Shown here in pieces: positions 40,497 through 47,920 of a stretch of DNA of 56,656 nt; positions within the stretch are counted from its first letter, which is position 1, and each line of letters begins with the position of its first letter. The notes below the pieces were generated by a model. The model saw nothing but the letters and a program-made list of their open reading frames with translations, was not told the origin of the DNA and made no database searches. Source of the stretch: a virus; the IMG/VR virus record IMGVR_UViG_3300031552_000005, positions 1 to 56,656 of that record. One strand, written 5' to 3'. The position numbers and the translations under genes were made by a program.

Positions 40497-40668
40497 AATA
40501 AGGACAAAATTTATATTTTTTTAATAATTTTTTGATTTCTCCCCAATATAACCATTTATTACAATTAGAACATTTATAATAATTTGAATCCATAGAAGAA
40601 CATTGCCTTCTTGTTGTTACCCAGCCATCTGAATCATTATTTCTCTTTTCATCAATAACTAAACTCAT
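40474..40668 (-). CDS. Zinc-ribbon protein (64 aa)
   Basis: NYYKCSNCNKWLYWGEIKKL followed by KFCPYCGVKHES, two CxxC pairs 20 residues apart. DEKRNNDSDGWVTTRRQCSS precedes it. Probably a small nucleic-acid or protein-binding zinc ribbon; seen in the recombination cluster. Confidence 0.6.
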   Translation of the reverse strand: MSLVIDEKRNNDSDGWVTTRRQCSSMDSNYYKCSNCNKWLYWGEIKKLLKKYKFCPYCGVKHES

Positions 40669-40671
40669 ATC

Positions 40672-40917
40672 TTACTCCATTTCATAACTTTCTAATTCTG
40701 ATAAATTATCATTTATTTCTGTTTCTAGTTTTTCCAATTTTAATTTATCTTTTTCTATTACTTCATCAATTTCATCTATATTATTTATTTGAAATTCTGT
40801 TTTTAATTTTTCTAATAAACTTTCCTGCTTACCTTCAATTTGATTTTTTCTCTTTTCTGCTTCATTAATCTCATTTTCATAATTTTCAAGTTTACCTTGT
40901 AATTCATTTAGATTCAT
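40672..40917 (-). CDS. Free-standing coiled-coil protein (81 aa)
   Basis: LQGKLENYENEINEAEKRKN, then QIEGKQESLLEKLKTEF and KLKLEKLETEINDNLSELES: heptad pattern over nearly the whole protein. It lies between SbcD and the C-terminal Rad50-like gene, so it may be a third, separated piece of the Rad50 arm. That reading is inference; any coiled-coil partner is possible. Confidence 0.6.
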   Translation of the reverse strand: MNLNELQGKLENYENEINEAEKRKNQIEGKQESLLEKLKTEFQINNIDEIDEVIEKDKLKLEKLETEINDNLSELESYEME

Positions 40918-41098
40918 TATTTAACTCCTTATTTAATTTTTTAATACGATTCCTCAATTCTTTATCTGATTCCTCATAAAAACCTTCAAAACGATCCGAT
41001 AAAGCCCTATTATATTTTTTATTTTGTTTTTTATATAATTTTCTATACACACACCTCATTTCTGTATTTCTTTTTATTATTTCATCTAATACACTCAT
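40904..41098 (-). CDS. Unknown basic helical protein (64 aa)
   Basis: VLDEIIKRNTEMRCVYRKLY, then a basic helix and DKELRNRIKKLNKELNNE. It overlaps SbcD by one base and the coiled-coil gene by 14. No family recognised. Confidence 0.5.
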   Translation of the reverse strand: MSVLDEIIKRNTEMRCVYRKLYKKQNKKYNRALSDRFEGFYEESDKELRNRIKKLNKELNNESK

Positions 41099-41970
41099 TA
41101 TAAAACCTCCTCAATTTCATTTATAATATCTTCACTAATATTATTTTCTTTACAATAATTTTTTAAATTCGATTCAAAACTAAAAGATACTTTTTTACCT
41201 TTACCTACCATATCTATGAAACTATCAATTCTACTTTCCCTTTTAATTTGCTCTGTTAAATTTTCCTCTTTAAAAACGTTTTTATTTTGATCTGGTAATA
41301 ATATTTTTTCATATTTTTTAGTTTCTGTATCAAATAGAATAATGGAAGGTTGATAGTCTTTTTCATTTAAGTTTTGTCTTGCACAACATCCGGTATTAAA
41401 TACAAACCTTCCATCTTTTTCATATATAAAACTTTTGTGATTATCTCCTACTACAAAAACATCATAACCATATTTTTCTAATAATAATTTTGCAGTTATA
41501 CCGTCATTTATATAATCAGGTAAATTATCTTTTTCACAATATTTATGCAATACACAAATTGATAAATATTCTTCATAATCTTTATCAATAATTTCTGCAC
41601 CAAAATCAAAAAATCTAATAAAAGGATCAGATAATTCTTGTATATGTTTCCAATTATCAAATTTATCTAATAATCCAATATTACATTTATCAAAATTTTC
41701 TATTTGCTTATATAATAAATCGTGGTTTCCAGCTATAAAATAAATATCTATATCTTTAAATATTTCATATACTTGATTTATTAAACTCTGCATATTTTCT
41801 TCTTTTGATTTATGGAAGATATCACCTGCATTTATGATAGTTGCATTATTTTCTATTGCTACTTTTGCAATAAATTTTAAAGTATCTATTTGTAATTGTT
41901 GAAAGTCGTCTAATCTTGAAATAGGGTTTGTACTTCTTAAATGAAAATCTGAACAAAACAATAATTTCAT
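41098..41970 (-). CDS. SbcD/Mre11-like nuclease (gp47)
   Basis: 290 residues from the ATG at 41,970 with GGAGG upstream. Phosphoesterase motifs in order: FCSDFHLR, NAGDIFHK, FIAGNHDLLYK, CVLHKYC and VGDNHKSF. It is the two-metal nuclease partner of SbcC/Rad50, active on DNA ends and hairpins, and gp47-like in phage recombination. It sits between the two halves of the Rad50-like protein. It overlaps the HNH gene by four bases. Confidence 0.9.
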   Translation of the reverse strand: MKLLFCSDFHLRSTNPISRLDDFQQLQIDTLKFIAKVAIENNATIINAGDIFHKSKEENMQSLINQVYEIFKDIDIYFIAGNHDLLYKQIENFDKCNIGLLDKFDNWKHIQELSDPFIRFFDFGAEIIDKDYEEYLSICVLHKYCEKDNLPDYINDGITAKLLLEKYGYDVFVVGDNHKSFIYEKDGRFVFNTGCCARQNLNEKDYQPSIILFDTETKKYEKILLPDQNKNVFKEENLTEQIKRESRIDSFIDMVGKGKKVSFSFESNLKNYCKENNISEDIINEIEEVL

Positions 41971-42512
41971 ACATACCTCCAAATAAAACCACCCGCACTT
42001 TTTCGCTTATAATTTAAACATAACCAAATATTTCCTTGACTAATATTCGTTAATTTACTAGCTAAAGATTGACTATTATATTCTTGTATTAAATTTTTGT
42101 TCAAATCAAATTGTAATATTTTAGTTTTTCTTTTATTATTATAATGAGCACAATTCTTAATTGCTTGTTTTATAGAATTACTACTCAATCCCATATAAAT
42201 AGCATGTTTAATATTTTCTGATCTTGTACAATATTCTAAATTCTCTAATCTATTATCAGATTTTATTCCATTAATATGATTAACATCTAAATTAGATGAT
42301 CCTTTAAATGCTAATAATACTAAACGATGAACTAACCAAGATTTACTTTTATTGTCTTTATTTAAATTTAATACTAAATAAGAATTTTTATTTTTTAATA
42401 AAAAAGATTGTTTCATTATTTTTTCTTTATTAAATTTCAAACTCTTTACTCTTCCTAAATTACTAACCTGATATAATCCCCCATATCTAGGAATATCTTT
42501 AAATATTTCCAT
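41967..42512 (-). mobile_element. HNH homing endonuclease (NUMOD4 type)
   Basis: 181 residues. NUMOD4: IFKDIPRYGGLYQVSNLGRV. HNH: LVHRLVLLAFKGSSNLDVNH then NHINGIKSDNRLENLEYCTR. NUMOD1-like end: LNKNLIQEYNSQSLASKLTN with a final GGFIWRYV. A free-standing homing endonuclease; it is inserted between the N-terminal Rad50-like gene and SbcD with no intron motif seen around it. It overlaps SbcD by four bases, so it has become part of the operon. Confidence 0.9.
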
Positions 42513-42516
42513 AATA

Positions 42517-42654
42517 TTACCCCTTTAATAAGGATTGTTTTAAATATCTTTCTACTAACTCATTTAAAGTAATTTTCTCTTTAATAGCTTTAATCTTTAA
42601 TTCTGCTATTAAATCACGATCTTTAATTGCAATAGTAGTATGTTTGTTTTCCAT
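42517..42654 (-). CDS. Ribbon-helix-helix type regulator (45 aa)
   Basis: MENKHTTIAIKDRDLIAELK then IKAIKEKITLNELVERYLKQ: a short strand (TTIAI) followed by two helices, the ribbon-helix-helix layout of Arc/MetJ-type DNA-binding proteins. It is the first gene after promoter 42,677-42,705. It may repress that promoter (inference). Confidence 0.65.
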   Translation of the reverse strand: MENKHTTIAIKDRDLIAELKIKAIKEKITLNELVERYLKQSLLKG

Positions 42655-42676
42655 TTCTTATATCCTTATTATCATT

Positions 42677-42705
42677 ATAATATTATATTTTTATAAATAT
42701 GTAAA
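42677..42705 (-). promoter_or_regulatory. Phage promoter, class A variant
   Basis: TTTACA (42,705-42,700), 17 bases, TATTAT (42,682-42,677), with upstream ATTTTAC as in the other class A promoters. It lies directly after the N-terminal Rad50-like gene and drives the RHH/HNH/SbcD genes. Confidence 0.55.
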
Positions 42706-42711
42706 GTAAAA

Positions 42712-43743
42712 TCATAAAATTCTTTTGCATACTGGACATAAACTGCCTTTTGGTAATAAATTCTTTTTAAGTTGATTTATATTAAATATCTTATTATTCA
42801 ATTCTTTTATCATATTTTTATTATCCTGATAACCTTTCAACAAATCTATTTTGTCTGCTAAAATATTATAATTATTTATGTTACCTTTTAACTTTTTAAT
42901 CAATTCTAATTTTACTTTATTATCTTTATAACTATTTAATTCATGTATATTAATATTATAATTATTTTTTATATCATTTAACTGTATTATTTTATTATTT
43001 ATTCTTTCAAAATCTAACTTTGATACTTTTAATTTTTTTAATAAACCTTTTTGCTTATTTATATTTTTATACTTTCTTAATTTTTCTTTATATTCCTTTA
43101 ATTCAATTTTCCATAATCTTAATATATTGTTTCTCTCTCCAATTATATTTTTTTCATCTTCTAATTTTTCGCATTTAATTATTATATTTTCTATTTCTTC
43201 TAAATTAGTATATTTATTTAGTTTATTTTTTATATTTAAAATATCTGCTTCTAAATAATCAATATCATTTTTCTTTTTATTTACTTTACTTTTTATTTTT
43301 TTAATACTCTCATCAATAATAGAAAGATTTATAATACGATTAAGAATCCTCGCCACTTCTCCTGGACTGTCTTGTAATAGAAAAAATTTATCAAACTGCA
43401 TTTGTAAATTAAGTTCATTAAAATTTAGATTATTTATTTCTTCTGGAATAGATTGTCCTATTGATTTTAATTCTACATTATTTATAATATATTTATTTTC
43501 TTTATCTGATTTTACTTTTTCAATTATATTATCATCTATTTCTAATTTTACTTTACATTCTTTTTCATTATAAGTTATTATATCAGTACCTTTCGGCTCA
43601 TTATTGATAACGAAATTTATTGCCTTAATAATTGAACTTTTACCATTATTGGAACTTCCTGATATTATATTTATTCCATTAGTAAATTCTAATATAGAAT
43701 TTTTATGGCTTTGAAAATTTTTTAACTCAATTTTTCGGATCAT
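42712..43743 (-). CDS. SbcC/Rad50-like ATPase, N-terminal half ending at zinc hook
   Basis: 343 residues from the ATG at 43,743; an upstream TTG is less likely. IRKIELKNFQSHKNSILEFT and Walker A ISGSSNNGKSS begin an SMC-type head; a Q-loop region (MQFDKFFLLQDSPGEVARIL) follows. From residue 150 a coiled coil runs to the very end, where the last residues are SLCPVCKRIL: the CxxC zinc hook of Rad50. The protein stops right after the hook. The other half with signature and Walker B is at 39,640-40,263. Confidence 0.9.
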   Translation of the reverse strand: MIRKIELKNFQSHKNSILEFTNGINIISGSSNNGKSSIIKAINFVINNEPKGTDIITYNEKECKVKLEIDDNIIEKVKSDKENKYIINNVELKSIGQSIPEEINNLNFNELNLQMQFDKFFLLQDSPGEVARILNRIINLSIIDESIKKIKSKVNKKKNDIDYLEADILNIKNKLNKYTNLEEIENIIIKCEKLEDEKNIIGERNNILRLWKIELKEYKEKLRKYKNINKQKGLLKKLKVSKLDFERINNKIIQLNDIKNNYNINIHELNSYKDNKVKLELIKKLKGNINNYNILADKIDLLKGYQDNKNMIKELNNKIFNINQLKKNLLPKGSLCPVCKRIL

Positions 43744-43907
43744 TTGCAAACTCTTTTATATATAAAAAATAAAAATTGAAATTCAATCATAACTACATCA
43801 TTATAGTAATAAAATAATGATTTATTATTTATACTAATAAAATCAATTAAAAAATATTTTCCCTTTATAGTAAAATCAATAGTAAATATTTTTAAAACAA
43901 ACCTCAT
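43740..43907 (-). CDS. Unknown small hydrophobic protein (55 aa)
   Basis: MRFVLKIFTIDFTIKGKYFL, then YYNDVVMIEFQFLFFIYKR. Good AAGGA ribosome site and an ATGA overlap with the Rad50-like gene. Beta-type hydrophobic strands; no family recognised. Confidence 0.5.
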   Translation of the reverse strand: MRFVLKIFTIDFTIKGKYFLIDFISINNKSLFYYYNDVVMIEFQFLFFIYKRVCK

Positions 43908-43909
43908 TT

Positions 43910-44137
43910 TTATCCTTCTCCTTCTAATAAACTAATAAATTCTTCTTTACATAAATTTTCATTAACTAATTCATAAATAAAATTTTCAGCCTCTCTTTCA
44001 TTATCAAACTCAATTTTAATATCTTTACCTAATTTATTATACTTTATATTATTTATTTCTATTTTTTTAAATTCTCTATTTGGGTAATTAAAACATTCAT
44101 AATTTTCTTTTTTAACATTATCAATTGTTATTTTCAT
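43910..44137 (-). CDS. Unknown acidic protein (75 aa)
   Basis: MKITIDNVKKENYECFNYPN then REAENFIYELVNENLCKEEF. Small alpha/beta protein in the recombination operon. No family recognised. Confidence 0.5.
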   Translation of the reverse strand: MKITIDNVKKENYECFNYPNREFKKIEINNIKYNKLGKDIKIEFDNEREAENFIYELVNENLCKEEFISLLEGEG

Positions 44138-44162
44138 TTTTTAACCTCTCACTATATAATAA

Positions 44163-44546
44163 TTATTTTTTATATAACTTTTCTAATAAATTAAAAAAAA
44201 CTTCACTATCTAATACTACAACTGGCTTTTTAAAATCTTTACATTTCCAGAATAATAGAAAGTTACGATTTTCTTTTGTATTACTTTTTGCTTGCTTAAT
44301 CCAATTTTTTATACTTGGTTTTTCTACTGATTTACATTCGCAATCAAAAGGAAATATTTTATAAATTTCGCCTGTTAATATTATATCAGTTCCACTTAAT
44401 CCACAAGTCCTTGATCTTACTTGACAATTATCATCTTGATTATTAAATTCTATATTAAATAAATCACAAATTCTTTTTGCAATCATTTTTTGCAAATACA
44501 TGCCTTTATTTTTTGCAGAACGGATACTTATTTTTTTAGACATCAA
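44163..44546 (-). CDS. PD-(D/E)XK nuclease (resolvase-like)
   Basis: 127 residues. An N-terminal helix (SAKNKGMYLQKMIAKRICDL) is followed by the motif: GLSGTDIILTGE (Asp) and FPFDCECKSVEKPSI (ExK). The core order helix, D, ExK is that of phage resolvases and recombination nucleases. It overlaps the RecA-like gene by four bases, consistent with a role in branched recombination DNA. Exact substrate unknown. Confidence 0.78.
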   Translation of the reverse strand: MMSKKISIRSAKNKGMYLQKMIAKRICDLFNIEFNNQDDNCQVRSRTCGLSGTDIILTGEIYKIFPFDCECKSVEKPSIKNWIKQAKSNTKENRNFLLFWKCKDFKKPVVVLDSEVFFNLLEKLYKK

Positions 44547-45616
44547 TACTTCCTTTTCCTATAAATTTTAACGGACTCTTCAATCGCCTCCCATTTTTCT
44601 ATAACCATTTCTCTTAACGTATCTTCTAAATTTTTATCTTCAATATAAGTAATTAATTCTTTTTTACTTTTAAAAACATTATTATCAAATTCTACATTAA
44701 AATTAGTTTTATCTTTTCCACCATCAGTTAATAAATTAAATAAAAAATCTAAATTACTATCAATATCTGATATTCCATAATCAAAATAAATAGTATTATA
44801 ATGGTTTCTAAAAGGTCTTTCATTTCTAGTTCTAGTAAATTCTGTTTTATTCCTTACTCCTATTGTTCTGGTTTCCCCTTTTTTTGTAATTCTAATTTTT
44901 TCTATTTCTTTTGCCCAACTTTCAATATGACTAAAAAATCTTAATGCTTTACCGCCTGCACGTTCTTTTTTACTACCAAAAGTAATTCCAATTTTTTCAG
45001 TTTGTTGGGATATTATAATTAATAAACAATTAGATTTTTCAATTAAAATTTTTATTTCTGGAAAAAATTCCTGTTTTAAATATTTTTGCTTTCCCATCAT
45101 ATAACTTCCAGAATCATAACTTTTCCCTTTTGCTTCTGCTTTTTCCCTTTCTTTTATTCTATCTTCTACTTCTTTGCTTGTTAAGGCATCTAAACTATCA
45201 ACTACATAAATTCCAATTTCATCTTCTTTTAATGTTTTTAGAAATTTCTTTATATTTATATTTAATTCTTCCACTGTAGAACTTCTTAATGAATTTTCTG
45301 TAATTATATCTATTCCATATAATTTTTTACAATCTACTTCATTCCCACCTTCTGCATTATCGAAATTAAACTTTAATTTATCTTTATATATTCTTTTATT
45401 TATTGCTATTAATTCATCCGCTTCAAAAGTTTTTCCTGCAGACGGCTCTCCAATCATATTCCATACTATTCCGATTTTTACTCCTAATACTCTATTTCCA
45501 CCACCTAAAATAATATCCCTAATAGTATTACCTGTTAATAATCTGATTTCTTTTTTTTCTTTTTTCTTTTTAGGTTCATTTATAGCATCATTTATAACTT
45601 CATCAACTTTGCTCAT
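44543..45616 (-). CDS. RecA-like recombinase
   Basis: 357 residues. Walker A GEPSAGKTFEADEL, Walker B EIGIYVVDSLDALTSKE, then IIISQQTEKIGITFGSKKER with AGGKALRFFSHIESWAKEIE, the typical RecA/UvsX core with loop L2 region. The C-terminal part is helical. It promotes strand exchange with SSB at 46,084 and the SbcCD-like proteins. It is less like bacterial RecA than like phage versions because loop regions are short. Confidence 0.88.
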   Translation of the reverse strand: MSKVDEVINDAINEPKKKKEKKEIRLLTGNTIRDIILGGGNRVLGVKIGIVWNMIGEPSAGKTFEADELIAINKRIYKDKLKFNFDNAEGGNEVDCKKLYGIDIITENSLRSSTVEELNINIKKFLKTLKEDEIGIYVVDSLDALTSKEVEDRIKEREKAEAKGKSYDSGSYMMGKQKYLKQEFFPEIKILIEKSNCLLIIISQQTEKIGITFGSKKERAGGKALRFFSHIESWAKEIEKIRITKKGETRTIGVRNKTEFTRTRNERPFRNHYNTIYFDYGISDIDSNLDFLFNLLTDGGKDKTNFNVEFDNNVFKSKKELITYIEDKNLEDTLREMVIEKWEAIEESVKIYRKRKY

Positions 45617-45922
45617 TTATTTCTCCTTTTCTTTTAATATTTTATATAAAGGAATTAACATCAACTTAAATATATTTTCATAACTTATTTTTAATTTCCA
45701 ATTTTTTTGCTTCTTGTCTTCTTCTATCAACAAATTATATTTTCTTGCATATCTTATAAACTTATCATAAAAAACAAAATCCACTTCAAAAACATCTCTT
45801 ATAAATTGCATAGCTTTTTTAATAGATATTTGTTCATCTTTATTTTTAATTTGGTATTTATCAATTATATCTTCTTTAAAACCTTGTTGATTATAAATAG
45901 CTAATATATCTTTTATTTTCAT
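45617..45922 (-). CDS. Unknown helical protein (101 aa)
   Basis: IKDILAIYNQQGFKEDIIDK, then AMQFIRDVFEVDFVFYDKFI. Basic and helical, directly before recA-like gene, ribosome site CTTAAGGGG. It may assist recombination or replication; no family recognised. Confidence 0.5.
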   Translation of the reverse strand: MKIKDILAIYNQQGFKEDIIDKYQIKNKDEQISIKKAMQFIRDVFEVDFVFYDKFIRYARKYNLLIEEDKKQKNWKLKISYENIFKLMLIPLYKILKEKEK

Positions 45923-45942
45923 TATTTAACCCCTTAAATAAA

Positions 45943-46077
45943 ATAATAGCTGCTATGGTAAGATTCGATTACCTACGTAAACAGCACCAAATCCATGGTG
46001 GGATTCTCTTTACGGACAGGGTCGAACTGCCATTATCCACTATCGGTATATCAATTCTGCCACATAGCAACTATTAT
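45943..46077 (-). ncRNA. tRNA-like structured RNA, copy 2
   Basis: A 15-bp terminal stem (one G-U) closes the element; the core (46,071-45,949) is 123 nt. The 5' end TGTGGCAGAATTGATATACC looks like a tRNA-Leu D-arm with GG changed to GA, and the 3' end GGTAATCGAATCTTACC is a T-arm-like hairpin. The centre has GGCAGTTCGACCCTGTC, a perfect T-arm with standard loop, then CGTAAA pairing with TTTACG around two mutually exclusive hairpins (AATCC/GGATT or CACCA/TGGTG). The centre is much richer in G and C than the genome. Same first 21 and last 23 bases as copy 1. Confidence 0.65.
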
Positions 46078-46083
46078 AATTAA

Positions 46084-47103
46084 TTATTTATTATTTTTAT
46101 ACATAGCTTTACAAGTCTCATAAACTTCTGGATGTTCATTTACACATTTATCACAATGCTCATATTCGTCCCAATCTTTTCCAAATTGAGTTCCGTAAGG
46201 ACATTCATTTTCTACTGATTTTTTCTTCTTTTTAGCAGATTCTTGAATTTCTTCTTTTTCTTCTACTTCTTTTTTTACTACCTCTTCATAATAACCATCT
46301 TCTTTTGCTAATTGTTCCATTTCATCTGGAGTATCATCATTATTTTCTTCATCATAATTAATTCCTAATAATGAATTTCTTATAGTTTCTTCATTTGGTA
46401 TAATTAATAATTTCTCTAATGATACTAAATCTTTTATATTTTCTGGATTATACTTTTCAATAGCAGGAAAATCAAAATTAGAAAATTCAAAAAAATTTTG
46501 TCCAATTGGAATATAAGTAAACTCTAAACTTGTACATCCCTCTTCATTTAAATAAACTGGAAATACGCTTATACCTTTTGTTTCTTTTCTATCCATAGCA
46601 CTCTTCCAACTTTTTTCAAAAGACATACTTATTTTTTTTGAGTTAGTCGATCCATAAGCAGAATCAAATATATATTTTTTACCTTTATATAAAATATAAT
46701 ATAAAATTCTTTGTTTATATGCTAAATCTTTAATATGTTCCCATACTTCATTATTTGCAAAACCTCTATTTTCTAACTCTTCTTTTTTTCTTCTAAACTC
46801 TTCACAAATAGGGCAGGGTTTATTATACATTTTTTCCATACACAAATAACTACCTTTATTCACTCCAATATAAGAATGAACAAAAATCTCTAAATGATAT
46901 GTTTTTTCTTGCTTACCAAAATCAGGATGTCTTTCAGTTTCAATAGTATAAGGCAAAATATCAAATAGATAATCCTTTTCTTCTTTTTCAAATTTAAATT
47001 TCTCTAAATTATACTTTTGCAAATCTAAATAATAATCATAATTTGAATTACTCTTATTATGCAAATTATTTGCTTCTTTTTTAAATTTTGATTTAAAACT
47101 CAT
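46084..47103 (-). CDS. Single-stranded DNA-binding protein (gp32-like)
   Basis: 339 residues. YLCMEKMYNKPCPICEEFRR is the zinc motif of the gp32-like core, flanked by HLEIFVHSYIGVNK and RILYYILYKGKKYIFD strands of an OB-fold. An acidic linker follows (GINYDEENNDDTPDEMEQL), then a C-terminal Cys cluster NECPYGTQFGKDWDEYEHCD common in phage SSBs. It covers ssDNA during replication and recombination and lies near the RecA-like gene. Confidence 0.88.
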   Translation of the reverse strand: MSFKSKFKKEANNLHNKSNSNYDYYLDLQKYNLEKFKFEKEEKDYLFDILPYTIETERHPDFGKQEKTYHLEIFVHSYIGVNKGSYLCMEKMYNKPCPICEEFRRKKEELENRGFANNEVWEHIKDLAYKQRILYYILYKGKKYIFDSAYGSTNSKKISMSFEKSWKSAMDRKETKGISVFPVYLNEEGCTSLEFTYIPIGQNFFEFSNFDFPAIEKYNPENIKDLVSLEKLLIIPNEETIRNSLLGINYDEENNDDTPDEMEQLAKEDGYYEEVVKKEVEEKEEIQESAKKKKKSVENECPYGTQFGKDWDEYEHCDKCVNEHPEVYETCKAMYKNNK

Positions 47104-47258
47104 TTTTTACTCCTTTTATTTAAATCTTTAAATTTTATATTATTAATTTCTTCAAAATATCCTTTATACCATGCTTTACTAATTATCCTAATTAAAGGAT
47201 AAATTAAAGCAAATATTAAAATACTTATAAATGCTATATTTATTATTTTATCTATCAT
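47100..47258 (-). CDS. Small membrane protein (52 aa)
   Basis: MIDKIINIAFISILIFALIY is one membrane segment followed by a basic tail ending NKRSKK. It overlaps the SSB gene by four bases. No family recognised. Confidence 0.5.
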   Translation of the reverse strand: MIDKIINIAFISILIFALIYPLIRIISKAWYKGYFEEINNIKFKDLNKRSKK

Positions 47259-47259
47259 T

Positions 47260-47442
47260 TTATAGTTCCTCTATATCATCAATTTCAATTTCTAAACCTT
47301 GAGTATCAAATGGGTCTTCATTCACATTCATAAAAGGATCATCATCAAAAATTTCTTCTGCTTCCTCTCTGGTTTCTGCTTCTACTATTGTTTCATACCA
47401 TTCTTCAACGGTATGTTTAAAAGTAATTTTAAATTTTTTCAT
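47260..47442 (-). CDS. DpnD/PcfM-like small acidic protein
   Basis: 60 residues. MKKFKITFKHTVEEWYETIV then EAETREEAEEIFDDDPFM, a beta strand-helix pattern like the small DpnD/PcfM family, with a very acidic end. A DNA-mimic or regulatory role is possible; not shown. Confidence 0.55.
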   Translation of the reverse strand: MKKFKITFKHTVEEWYETIVEAETREEAEEIFDDDPFMNVNEDPFDTQGLEIEIDDIEEL

Positions 47443-47443
47443 T

Positions 47444-47920
47444 TTATTCTCCTTTATTTAATTTATTATGTAATTTATCAGATGTTTTATTTTGTTTTAT
47501 ACTAGATAAACCCATTTGAATTAATACTATTTTACTCTCGATCATATTTTTTCTTGCTTGCATATTTTTAACAACGCCTTCCATAACATTATAATCTTTA
47601 TCTAAACTATTTTGTTCTTTAAGTTCTGCAAAATATTTTTCTTGTATTTTTTTATATTCAGGATTAGTCAATATCAAACTTTCATTTTCTTTTTCTGTTA
47701 TTTTTTCCCCTGACTTTTTATTCTGAATATAAATTTTAGCATATTCTTCTTTTAATTCTGCTTCTGTAATTTTCACTTTTCTTTTTTGCTCATTTAATTG
47801 TTCTAATTTTTCAGCATATAATTCGTGATACCTCATACTTGTAACTGCATGAGTATCAACTATATTATCAATATTATTGCCGTCAATTTCTAAATCTTGT
47901 AAATAATTTAAATCATTCAT
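47444..47920 (-). CDS. Possible recombination mediator (UvsY-like) helical protein
   Basis: 158 residues. NYLQDLEIDGNNIDNIVDTH, then KVKITEAELKEEYAKIYIQN and EYKKIQEKYFAELKEQNSLD: helical with a final conserved-looking VVKNMQARKNMIESKIVLIQ. The layout matches phage proteins that load RecA-like enzymes on SSB-coated DNA, and the gene stands close to both. The assignment rests on layout and context only. Confidence 0.45.
   Translation of the reverse strand: MNDLNYLQDLEIDGNNIDNIVDTHAVTSMRYHELYAEKLEQLNEQKRKVKITEAELKEEYAKIYIQNKKSGEKITEKENESLILTNPEYKKIQEKYFAELKEQNSLDKDYNVMEGVVKNMQARKNMIESKIVLIQMGLSSIKQNKTSDKLHNKLNKGE

Noticed and set aside
41967-42512. Group I intron carrying the HNH gene
   Set aside because: The HNH gene overlaps SbcD and no intron core pairing or interrupted reading frame can be joined across it; it is a free-standing gene.
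42712-43743. Truncation or sequencing frameshift of SbcC
   Set aside because: The gene stops cleanly after the zinc hook, the next bases hold a promoter and other genes, and the second half lies 2.4 kb away with its own start; a simple error cannot explain this.
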